Below are positions 37,155 to 48,287 of a stretch of DNA of 64,000 bases, piece after piece (the stretch's first letter is position 1; each line of letters begins with the position of its first letter). The notes below the pieces were generated by a model. It was not told where the DNA came from and made no database searches. It saw only the letters and a program-made list of their open reading frames with translations. The position numbers and the translations under genes are program-made. Source of the stretch: Torymus aiolomorphi (Eukaryota; Arthropoda; Insecta; Hymenoptera; Torymidae); the NCBI GenBank assembly GCA_036365515.1, contig CM070873.1, positions 175,142,104-175,206,103 on the forward strand, read 5' to 3'.

Positions 37155-37514
37155 TTTATACTACTTTGGATGAATTTAAAATTTAAAATTACTACTTACT
37201 GATAATGAATTAACTCGTATTGGAATTATGAAACTGGTGATTAGAATGCGATAGTACAGGTATTTAATTCAGTTGTAAGATATCAAAATGGATAATTTTT
37301 CATATGGTTCTTTTGTATGAAATATATGAAGTGTTTTTGTACAATTGTTTTTTTTTTTATTTCAAAAGTTCATATCAATCATATAAATTACACAGCTATT
37401 TTAATGTAAGCTTTCAATGTTCTGTTTTGTTACATTATTTTGGCCGGCTGCAATTAACAATTATTTTTCAATAGTCTTCGTACAATTATTTTTATGGAAT
37501 TTATGCAAAGGTTT

Positions 37515-38310
37515 ATCCACAACATGTCTGACTTTCAGTATTAAATAATTTGAATCATTATAAAAAGTACTTATATAGTATTACTGTAGTATATTATAGA
37601 AATACTTATATAATATTAAGGATGTTCAGTGGTTACAGCAAAGTTAACAGAAGTCTTTGAAATTTTAATATATCATTACTTAGATAAAATAAAAGCAGCT
37701 TGAATTTTTTCAATATTTTATACTGAGCGTTTGTTCGAGAAAAAATGCATGAAAATCGAGTTTTTAACACGGGCTCTTATGAGAGAGTGAGGTTATGTGA
37801 CCTTTGGACATAAAAATCTCATATAAAAAGTTAAGAGATTAGGTTAAAAGACCTTTATTTGAATAGAAAAATAATCAAAGAATAAAAACGTAGAGGGATC
37901 TTGACCGCTTACAGGGCATTTGGGAAAGAAGTAGGTAAAAACGTAATCAAAACACCAAGTTCGTTGGCTGCGCGAGGAGGTGCGCGGTCAGCGGTGAGCG
38001 CCCGCGGGGAGAGAGGGGCGTCCCTCGCCTCGCCCTGCAGCATGACACCATTGAACATCCTTAAGAAAGTAGTGTTTCAAGTTTAGAATGAATTCTTGAT
38101 CCAGGTACCAGTAACTCTGATGCCAATCAGTTATAATATCTATTCAGAAAATTCAAAGTAAGTGAGGTTTGAGCACATTGCTAAATATATTGTATGAAGT
38201 ATTCGACAAATCAAATTAGTTTTTTAATGTACATTTACTGCTAATACAAAATTTTGTAGTAAGATAAGTGACACGAAGTCTTCAAATGATACTCAAGCAC
38301 AGAATAAATA
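37515..38310 (-). repeat. right arm of the old inverted repeat, interrupted by a MITE
   Basis: The two pieces 37515-37619 and 38061-38310 together are the reverse complement of 24011-24375. Between them lies the TTAA-flanked MITE. Sequence at 37160-37515 is AT-rich without a gene. Confidence 0.85.
37620..38060. mobile_element. 441-bp MITE with TTAA target duplication
   Basis: Ends are GGATGTTCAGTGG and CCATTGAACATCC, imperfect inverted repeats, each flanked by TTAA (37616-37619 and 38061-38064). The left arm near 24255-24275 has the same site with a single TTAA and no insert, which proves an insertion. TTAA points to piggyBac or Kolobok mobilisation. The interior has a GC-rich patch at 37965-38040. 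Confidence 0.9.
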
Positions 38311-38384
38311 GATAACTAAATAAACTCATGTAATTGTAACTCTTTTCTGTTATAATTAAATATGTTCGCCCATACACCTTTCCT

Positions 38385-38640
38385 TATAACTAATAATTGT
38401 GTGTATTTCGTCTATACGTATTTTTGCATTATAAACAACTGTGCGTATTTCGCTTATACAAATTTTTGATATTGTAAATAATTGTGCGTATTTCGCTTGT
38501 ACGCATTTTTATTATAAATAATTGTGCGTATTTCGCCTATACGCATTTTTGTATGATAAATAATTGTGCGCATTTCGCATATACGCATTATTTATTATGA
38601 ATAATTGTGCGTATTTCGCCAATACGCATTTTTTATTTAC
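38385..38640 (+). repeat. ~48-bp tandem repeat, six copies, each with a hairpin
   Basis: Units carry AATTGTGCGTATTTCG and then ATACGCATTTTT. TGCGTAT and ATACGCA within a unit are inverted, so each monomer can form a 7-bp stem with a short loop. The first copies are degenerate, the last four well kept. Confidence 0.85.
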
Positions 38641-38779
38641 TATTTTTTTTTATTACAAACACATGTCAATTTGAACGTAATTACGTTCGAGTATTTATTT
38701 ACAATCACGATTTTTACTTATAGTATAAAATTACGTGATTAGTAATACTTTAAGTTTTGACATGTCGAACACATATTAG

Positions 38780-39015
38780 CCAAAAACTACGGAACGCACC
38801 ACCTAAATATCGGCTTCCCCGAAGACCTGGACCACGTATTAGATGCGCCCTGATATCCAAACGCAAAAGACTACGAAGCGCACCACCTAGACCTCGTCAT
38901 CGGCTACCCTGAACACCTGCACTGCATATTAGATGCGCCCTGATATTTTAATGCAAAAAACTACAGAGCGAACCACCTAGAATCCATAATTGACCACCCC
39001 AAAGACCTAGACGAC
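38780..39015 (+). repeat. ~86-bp tandem repeat, about 2.6 copies
   Basis: The units start AAAACTACGGAACGCACCACC (near 38784) and vary near 38866 and 38954. Each of the first two ends with TTAGATGCGCCCTGATAT. Beyond it, at 39245-39269, is a hairpin (GACCCATAC..GTATGGGTC). Confidence 0.75.
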
Positions 39016-39448
39016 GCATCGATGTTTTCAATTATCGATAAGTAACACTTCCTTATAATAGTTGTGATTTCCGTATTAGCAGGTAGCAACCGTTACCGCT
39101 ATAGTATTTCTCCCTTACAATTGAAGGTGGAAGCAATGTATACTAAAATCGTGTGACGTTGTTACGTCGGTATGCTGCTGATCCAACGATCGTATAATTG
39201 TGTAACTGTTGTAGTATGAAAAGCAACATACTTTAAAAGTAAGCGACCCATACCATAAAAGTATGGGTCCCTTACCAAGATTGCTAAAACCAACTTACTT
39301 ATATAGTAAAGGAACTCCCATACTCCAGGAGTAAGCCGTTTTAACTGTAGCAGTAAGAGTTTTCTTTCCGTGTGCACCCGCAGAAAACTGTTATTTTTTG
39401 GGGAGGTATAATTCGTACCTAAAAATCAGGTGTGCCCTAAATACTGAC

Positions 39449-39998
39449 ATTAGTCCAGGCGCCAGGGGGGTTTCCGTGGCCGATGGATGTCCACGCCTCC
39501 ACCAAAGCTTTTCTTACGTATTTTTGTCTGCTGATTCTGAATTTCGAAGGTGGACAGTCGCCAGACTGTTAGTTTTTTTGTTATTAACAATTTAATTGTT
39601 TAAATTGCTACCAAATCAATATGATTAATTATAACTGAAGGCTAACTGTCTAAAACTGTAGTAAATTGATCTAGAATTATGCACGATTGCGCTCGAATTC
39701 GCGAGTTATTGCACTAAATTTGCAATAATTCGGGTTCTAATCAAAATTTTTCAATTCTGAAAAAATGAGCATATTTCTAGATCAATTTACTACAGTTTTA
39801 GGCAGTTAGGATTCAGTTATAATTAATCATATTGATTTGGCAGCGATTTAAACAATTAAATTGTTAATAACAAAAAACTAACAGACTGGCGACTGTCCAC
39901 CTTCGAAATTCAGAATCAGCAGACAAAAATACGTAAGAAAAGCTTTCGTGGAAGTGCAGACATCTATCGGCCACGGAAACCCCCCTGGCGCCTAGACT
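39449..39998. mobile_element. 550-bp foldback MITE
   Basis: The left arm from GTCCAGGCGCCAGGGGGG to about 39700 is mirrored by 39745-39998, ending CCCCCCTGGCGCCTAGAC. Arms of about 250 bp match closely, with a ~45-base centre. No coding capacity. The right end abuts the first unit of the following satellite array. Confidence 0.88.
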
Positions 39999-40000
39999 AC

Positions 40001-41950
40001 ATCTCGAGTCTGTCGCGGGAGCGCAGACATTCAAGTATACCTTCGCCGTCCCTTCTCCGTCGTGTGTGCCTAGGTGATGTCATCGGGAAGTGATAGTTGC
40101 GTTGGCTGCCGTCGAGGAGAGTACAAATATATGAAGACGTGTTATCTTCAGCAGGAACTTCTCTCCTAGAGCAAAACAAAATATATGAATAATGTGTTAA
40201 GCAGTGGGGATGAGGGGAGCAGTATCGAACTGCCAGCAACAGAGGAGTAGACAGATGGAAAGTTGGAGGCTTGTTTCGGCTATACTACATGATAAAGTCC
40301 AAATTCCAAGTGAAGTACTTACTCGAGCCTGTCACGGGAGCGCAAACTACATTCAACTACACGTTCGCCCCCCCATCTCCGTTGTGTTCGCCTAGATGAT
40401 GTCCCCGGGAAGTGGTAGTTGCGTTGGCTACCCTCGAGAAGAGTAGAATTATATAAAGACGTGTTGTCTTCTACAGGAGCTCTTCACCTAGGGCAATACA
40501 AAATATATTAATAATGTGTTAAGCAGTAGGGATGAGGATAGTAGTATCGAAGTGCCAGGAACAGAGGAGTAGACCGATGGAAAGTTGGAGACTAGGTTCG
40601 GCTGTATTACAAGATAAAGTCCAAATCCGAAGTGAAGTACTTACTCGAGTCTGGCACAGGAGACCAAACTATATTTATATACACCTTCGCTCTCACTTCT
40701 ACGATATGTTTGTCTAGCTGATGTCTTCAGGACGTGGTAGTTGCGTTGGCTGTCCTGGAGAAGAATAGAATTATATGAAGACGTCTTGTCTTCTGCAGGA
40801 GCTCTTCGCCTAGGGCAAAACAAAATATATTAATAAAGTGTTAAGCAGTATAGGAATGAGGATTGCAGTATCGACATGCCAGGAACAGAGGAGTGGACAG
40901 ATGGAAAGTTGGAGGCTAGATTCGACTATACTACAGGATAAAATCCAAACCCGAAGTTAAGTACTTACTCGAGTCTGTCGCGGGAGCGCAAACTACATTC
41001 AACTATACACCTCCGCCCTTACTTCTCCGTTGTGTTCTCCTATGTGATGTCCTCGAGAAGTAGTAGTTGCGTTGGCTGCTCTCGAGGAGAGTAGAATGAT
41101 GTGAAGACGTGTTGTCTTCTTCAGGAGCTCTTTGCCTAGAGCAAAACAAAATATATTAATAATGTTTTAGGCAGTGGGGATGAGGAGAGCAGTATCAAAC
41201 TGCCAGGAACGGAGGAGTAGACAGATGGAAAGTTGGAGGCTAGGTTCGGCTATACTACAGGATAAAGTCCAAATCCGAAGTGAAGTACTTACTCGAGTCT
41301 GTCACGGGAACGCAAACTACATTCAACTACACCTTCGCTCTCCCTTCCCCGTTGTGTTCGCCTAGGTGATGTACTCGGGAAGTGGTAGTTGCGTTGGCTG
41401 CCCTCGAAAAGAGTAGAATTATATGAAGACGTGTTGTCTTCTACAGGAGCTCTTCACCTAGGGTAATACAAAATATATTAATAATGTGTTGAATAAAAAA
41501 TTTTTCTAATATTTAAACACCAGGTAGTATTGGCCATCAGCTTCCTGAAATCCATATTAATAATGTGTTAAGCAGTAGGGATGAGGATAGCAGTATCGAA
41601 CTGCCAGGAACAGAGGAGTAGACCGATGGAATGTTGGAGACTAGGTTCGGCTGTACTACAAGATAAAGTCCAAATCCGAAGTGAAGTACTTACTCGAGTC
41701 TGGCGCAGATCAAACTATATTTATATACACCTTCGCTGTCACTTCTACGATATGTTTGTCTAGCTGATGTCTTCAGGACTTGGTAGTTGCGTTGGCTGCC
41801 CTGGAGGAGAGTAGAATTATATGAAGACGTGTTGTCTTCTGCAGGAGCTCTTCGCCTAGGGCAAAACAAAATATATTAATAAAGTGTTAAGCAGTATAGG
41901 AATGAGGATAGCAGTATCAACCTGCCAGGAGCAGAGGGAGTAGATAGATG
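40001..41950 (+). repeat. satellite of ~322-bp units in a trimeric higher-order pattern
   Basis: Six units start with ACTCGAG-like sequence near 40001, 40320, 40643, 40967, 41290 and 41692. Units 3 and 6 share a variant block (TATATTTATATACACCTTCGCT) absent from the others. Units 2 and 5 share TCTACAGGAGCTCTTCACC. Units 1 and 4 share GCAGTGGGGATGAGG with ctagagcaaaac. The order is therefore ABC-A'B'C' with a period of about 970 bp. Unit 5/6 carries a ~78-bp insert at about 41490-41560. Confidence 0.88.
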
Positions 41951-42660
41951 TAAAGTTAAGATATTGGTATAGAATGGAAAGGGATCTTTGGAATCAAACG
42001 TCGAAAAAGCGCATGTGCATTTCCAACTAAGACCTCCCGACCCTCGCTTAAAGTTTACCAGAATGTCCACACACAACGCTGCACATACAGAGGGATTGTA
42101 TATCCAATTTCAGATATACTCAATTAGCCAGTATGGAGAAAATAAATTTTTCTTGAAAACTTCTTGAAAAACACACAGAAAATGCAGTATCTCCACTCTT
42201 GCTGATTATTTAGAACTAAAACCTGGAATATAATCCCTCAGCATGTACAACATAGTGTGTGTAAAGTTTAAGATATTAGTAGAGAATGGAAAGGGATCTT
42301 TGGAATGAAAAGTCGAAAAAGCGCATGTGCATTTCCAACTGAGACCTCCTCACCCCCGCTTAAAGTTTAGCAGAATTACATACACACTATGCAATACATG
42401 CTGAGGGATTGTATATCCAATATCAGATATACTCAATTAGCCAGTATGAAGAAAATAACTTTTTTTCTTGAAAACTCCTTCAAAACACACAAAAAATGCA
42501 GTATCTCCACTCTTGCTGATTACTTAGAACTAAAACCTGGTATATAATCCCTCAGTATGTACAACATAGTATGTGTAAAGTTTAAGATATTTGTAGAGAA
42601 TGGAAAGGGATCTTTGGAATGACAAGTCGAAAAAGCGCATGTGGATTTCCAACTAAGACC
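41951..42660 (+). repeat. ~309-bp tandem repeat, about 2.3 copies
   Basis: Marks GAATGGAAAGGGATCTTTGGAAT recur near 41973, 42283 and 42599. Each unit has GAGGGATTGTATATCCAAT and, later, an inverted match (ATATAATCCCTCAG), giving internal dyad symmetry. Confidence 0.82.
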
Positions 42661-42869
42661 TCCTCCTATGAGTTTGAAGTTCTGAACGTTCACCGTGAAC
42701 GAAATATCGAAACTTTCCAAATCGGTTTTTTTGATATTATCTCTTAAAGATATGCATAAAATATGTACAAATTGCAAAATAAGTTATTTCCAAAGTGATT
42801 ATCCCCCCAAATCATCCCTAAAACCACCGCGACTAGACAATAAATGACAAAAAAATTGGTACCATGAGA

Positions 42870-45800
42870 GTTTATTAATTTAAGACATATAGTATGACAG
42901 ATATTTCCTCTAGATACTGCCCTAGCATTGAAAAAAAATTATCGATATGAAATCCGAACAGGATCCTTTAGCTTGCGGGGTGCAAAGGGGCTAAAATATC
43001 GGAAAATACACGAAAAATACCGAGAAAAAATAATGTCTCGTGAGTTTATTAATTTAAGACAAATTTTATCGCTGATATTTCTTCCAGATACTGCCCTAGC
43101 ATTAAATAAAAATTGGCGATATGAAATTCGAAACGGATCCTTTCGCTTACGGGGTGCAAAGGGGCTAAAATAGCGTAAAATACACGCAAAATACTGAGAA
43201 AAAAATCATGTCTCGTGAGTTTATTAATTATGACAAATTCTATAGCTGATATTTCTTCCAGATACGGCCCCAGCATTGAAAAAATATTGGCGATATGAAT
43301 TTCGAACCGGATCCTTTCGCTTGGGGGGTGCAAAGGGGCTAAAATATCGGAAAATACACGAGAAATGCGGCAACAAAATCATATCACGTGAGTTTATTAA
43401 TTTAAGACAAATTTTATGGCTGATATTTCTTCAAGATGCTGCCCCAGCATTGTAGAAAAATTGGCGATATGAAATTCTAAACGGATCCTTTCGCTTAGGG
43501 GGTGCAAATGGGCTAAAATAGCGTAAAATACACGCAAAATACTGAGAAAAAAATCATGTCTCGTGAGTTTATTAATTATGACAAATTCTATAGCTGATAT
43601 TTCTTCCAGATACGGCCCCAGCATTGAAAAAATATTGGCGATATGAATTTCGAACCGGATCCTTTCGCTTGGGGGGTGCAAAGGGGCTAAAATATCGGAA
43701 AATACACGAAAAATGCGGCAACAAAATCATATCTCGTGAGTTTATTAATTTAAGACAAATTTTATGGCTGATATTTCTTCAAGATGCTGCCTCAGCATTG
43801 TAGAAAAATTGGCGATATGAAATTCTAAACGGATCCTTTCGCTTAGGGGGTGCAAATGAGCTACATTAGCGTAAAATATACGAAAAATACCGAGAACAAA
43901 ATCATGTCTCGTGAGTTTATTAATTATGACAAATTTTATAGCTGATATTTCTTCCAGATACTGCGCCAGCATTGAAAAAAAAATGGCGATATGAAATTCG
44001 AACCGGATCCTTTCGCTTGAGGGGGTGCAAAGGGTCTAAAGTAGCGTAAAATACACGGCAAATACCGAGAAAAAAATTATATCTCGTGAGTTTATTAATT
44101 TCAGAAAAAATTTTATGGCTGATATTTCCTCAAGATGCCGCCCTAGCATTGTAAAAAAAATTGGCGATATGAAATTAGAAGAGGATCCTATCGCTTAGCG
44201 GGTGCAAATGTGCTAAAATAGCGGAAAATCTACAAAAAATAGCGAGAAAAAATCATGTCTCGTGAGTTTATTAATTTAAGACAAATATTATCACTGATAT
44301 TTCTTGCAGATACTGCCCTAGCATTCTAAAATAATTGGCGATATGAAATTCGAACCGGATCCTTTCGCTTAGGGGGTGCAAAGGGGCTAAAATAGCGGAA
44401 AATCTACGAAAAATAGCGAGAAAAAATCATGTTCCGTGAGTTTATTAATTTAAGACAAATTTAATGGCAGATATTTCTTCCAGATACTGACCTAGCATTG
44501 TAAAAAAATTGGTGATATGAAATTCGAACCGGATCCTGTCGTTTAGGGGGTGCAAATGGGCTAAAATATCGGAAAATCTACGAAGAATAGCGAGAAAATA
44601 TCATGTCTCGCGAGTTTATTAATTTAAGACAAATTTTATCGTTGATATTTCTTCCACATACTACCCTAGCATTGTAAAAAAATTGACGATATGAAATTCG
44701 AACCGACTCCTATCGCTTAGGGGGTGCAAATGGGCTAAAATAGCGGAAAATACACGTAAAATACCGAGGAAAAATCATGCCTCGTGAGTTTATTAATTTA
44801 AGACAAATATTATCACTGATATTTCTTGCAGATACTGCCCTAGCATTTTAAAAAAATGGGCGATATGAAATTCGAACCCGATCATTTCGCTTAGGGGGTG
44901 CAAAGGGGCTAAAATAGCGGAAAATCTACGAAATATACCGAGGAAAAATCATGTCTCGTGAGTTTATTAATTTAAGACAAATATTATCACTGATATTTCT
45001 TGCAGATACTGCCCTAGCATTCTAAAAAAATTGGCGATATGAAATTCGAACCGGATCCTTTCGTTTAGGGGGTGCAAATGGGCTAAAATAGCGGAAAATC
45101 TACGAAGAATAGCGAGAAAAATTCATGTCTCGCGAGTTTATTAATTTAAGACAAATTTTATCGTTGATATTTCTTGCAGATACTGCCCTAGCATTGTAAA
45201 GAAATTGACGATATGAAATTCGAACCGGATCCTATCGCTTAGGGGGTGCAAATGGGCTAAAATAGCGGAAAATACACGTAAAATACCGAGGAAAAATCAT
45301 GTCTCGTGAGTTTATTAGGTTAAGGCAAATATTATCACTGATATTTCTTGCAGATTCTGCCCTAGCATGCTAAAAAAATTGGCGATATGAAATTCGAACC
45401 GGATCCTTTCGCTTAGGGGGTGCAAAGGGGCTAAAATAGCGGAAAATCTACGAAAAATAGCGACAAAAAATCATGTCCCGTGAGTTTATTAATTTAAGAC
45501 AAATTTAATGGCAGATATTTCTTCCAAATACTGACATAGTATTGTAAAAAAATTGGTGATATGAAATTCGAACCGGATCCTTTCGTTTAGGGGGTGCAAA
45601 TGGGCTAAAATAGCGGAGAATCTACGAAAAATAGCGAGGAAAAATCATGTCTCGCGAGTTTATTAATTTAAGACAAATTTTATCGTTGATATTTATTCCA
45701 GATACTGCTCTAGCATTGTAAAAAAATTGACGATATGAAATTCGAACCGGATCCTATCGCTTAGGGGGTGCAAATGGGCTAAAATAGCGGAAAATCTACG

Positions 45801-47036
45801 AAAAATAGCGAGAAAAAATCATGTCCCGTGAGTTTACTAATTTAAGACAAATTTAATGGCAGATATTTCTTCCAGATACTGACCTAGCATTGTAAAAAAA
45901 TTGGTGATATGAAATTCGAACCGGATCCTATCGCTTAGGGGGTGCAAATGGGCTAAAATAGCGGAAAATCTACGAAAAATAGCGAGAAAAAATCATGTCC
46001 CGTGAGTTTACTAATTTAAGACAAATTTAATGGCAGATATTTCTTCCAGATACTGACCTAGCATTGTAAAAAAATTGGTGATATGAAATTCGAACCGGAT
46101 CCTTTCGTTTAGCGGGTGCAAATGGGCTAAAATAGCGGATAATCTACGAAAAATAGCGAGAAAAAATCATGTCTCGTGAGTTTATTAATTTAAGACAAAT
46201 TTAATGGCTGATATTTTTTTCCAGATACTGCCCTAGCATTGTAAAAAAATTGGCGATATGAAATTCTAATCGGATCCTTTCGCTTAGGGGGTGCAAATGG
46301 GCTAAAATAGCGGAAAATACACGTAAAATACCGAGGAAAAACCATGTCTCGTGAGTTTATTAATTTAAGACAAATTTTATCGCTGATATTCCTACTAGAT
46401 ACTGCCCTAGCATTGAATAAAAATTGGCGATATGAAATTCGAAACAGATCCTTTCGCTTAGGGGGTGCAAAGGGGCTAAAATATCGGAAAATACACGAAA
46501 AATACGGCGAAAAAATCATGTCTCGTGAGTTTATTAATTTAAGACAAATTTAATGGCTGATATTTTTTTCCAGATACTGCCCTAGCATTGTAAAAAAATT
46601 GGCGATATGAAATTCTAATCGGATCCTTTCGCTTAGGGGGTGCAAATGGGCTAAAATAGCGGAAAATACACGTAAAATACCGAGGAAAAATCATGCTTCG
46701 TGAGTTTATTAATTTAAGACAAATTTTATCGCTGATATTTCTTCCAGATACTGCCCTAGCATTGAATAAAAATTGGCGATATGAAATTCGAAACAGATCC
46801 TTTCGCTTAGGGGGTGCAAAGGGGCTAAAATATCGGAAAATACACGAAAAATACGGCGAAAAAATCATGTCTCGTGAGTTTATTAATTTAAGACAAATTG
46901 AATGGCTGATGTTTCTTCCAGATACTGCCCTAGCATTGTAAAAAAATTGGCGATATGAAATTTGAACCGGATCCTTTCGCTTAGGGGGTGCAAATGGGCT
47001 AAAATAGCGGAAAATACACGTAAAATACCGAGGAAT
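42870..47036 (+). repeat. ~174-bp satellite array, about 24 copies
   Basis: The unit contains GTGAGTTTATTAATTTAAGA, CCAGATACTGCCCTAGCATT, GAAATTCGAACCGGATCCTT and CGCTTAGGGGGTGCAAA. Some neighbouring pairs repeat as 348-349 bp dimers (43049-43333 against 43397-43681; 46190 onward against 46539 onward). Because 174 is a multiple of three, frames stay open across units on both strands and give repetitive ORFs up to 166 codons. These are not treated as genes. Confidence 0.95.
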
Positions 47037-47039
47037 CAT

Positions 47040-47310
47040 ATCTATAAGAGATTAGTTGTAGTGAGGTAGGTGGAGGTGTATGTGGAGGGGTAGGTGGAGG
47101 GGTTGGTGGTGGGGTTGGTGGAGGGGTAGGTATAGGGCGTGTGGAGGTGGCGTGGATGGTGGTGGCGTGGTGCGGAGGGGGAGGGGTGGGGGCTGGAGGG
47201 ACAGCTGCCCTTAAAAATAACGTAAAATTTGAAAGAATTTAACGGTAAAAAGTGGAAGGGTGGTGGAGGGGAGGTAGTGGGCGGTGGAGGGGGGTGGAGG
47301 GGGCGGAGGT
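47040..47310 (+). repeat. G-rich minisatellite
   Basis: Repeats of GTGGAGGGGTAGGTGGAGG and variants form a strongly G-biased strand, in two blocks either side of about 47205-47250. Many GG to GGGG runs make G-quadruplexes possible. It ends at a short (TA)n tract (47312-47333). Confidence 0.85.
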
Positions 47311-47333
47311 GTTATATATATATATATATATAG

Positions 47334-47668
47334 GTATATGTGTTGGTACTTTTGGGGTATATATACACCATAGATTGCTACTTTTGGGGACTTTTGTCCT
47401 TTTCGGGGACCGGCTTCAAAAATACGATGCATCTATCGCTACTTTTGAGCTCCATAAGGCTTCGTCTACAATACATCTTAGGTACTTTTCCGGGCTTTTG
47501 TTCCGGAATTTCGGTACTACAAGCGGGCGCCGCAGGCCCCCCGCGAATCACGGTACCCTTAGGGTCATTATTTCTTTAGTCAAGTGTATTTGTTCCGGTA
47601 TTCCAATGTAAACTCTCAGAGTAAGAAACTCTGGGACCCCAATAGTACCGATGTATGTATTTATATAT
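47334..47668. other. unassigned sequence before element B
   Basis: Contains several TACTTTTGGGG / CTACTTTTG motifs and a short match to the foreign segment in the copia RT (35620-35660). No gene is supported. Confidence 0.4.
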
Positions 47669-48265
47669 GGCCGAATCCATCTCAAATCAGACAGCCCGCG
47701 TATGCCTATTTCACCTATCATGTTGAAATAAAAATATTTATGTTCTACTCGAAAAAATATTTTACACGTGTTTTTTTATTTTTTTGTTTCATCAAAATTT
47801 CATGCCTTCAGCGATGCCGAAAAATTCCGAGAAAATTCTTTCATTGAGAAAAAAAATTTTCAATGTGATTTTCAAACTGCTATTGTTTCAGCAGTTTTTC
47901 GAGCTTTTAAACGTGTAATACACAATTTCACTCAGTTTTGAGCCCTCTTTAACGGCCTTAATGTCATTTTCAAAAAAAATAAAAAATCCACGAGCTATGC
48001 ACTTTTTACTGAAAAATTCATTTTTTAGGGAAGTGCCTTTTTCTCGAAACCCCCATGTTTTTTTTGCACAATTTTTGTTGTCGTGATAGAGGACGGTAAT
48101 GCCTAGCTAGACGTATTTGTGAGATTCGGTACTTTTTCCCTGGGATAGCGATCACTAATGAGATAACACACAAACAAATTTTTCACGCCTAATGCTTATA
48201 TATAGTCAATGATATTAGAGTCAATGTAAAGGTATTTGTCTTTGTGTGTATGTAATATACAGGTA
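47669..48265 (+). repeat. left terminal inverted repeat of element B
   Basis: Reverse-complement match to 50618-51210. The inner limit is near GTATGTAATATAC. Confidence 0.9.
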
Positions 48266-48287
48266 CACATAACTATGTATTTATTTG

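Noticed and set aside
43049..47039. ORFs of 60-166 codons on both strands in the satellite array
   Set aside because: They repeat with the 174-bp unit and exist because its length is a multiple of three; no domain and no start context.
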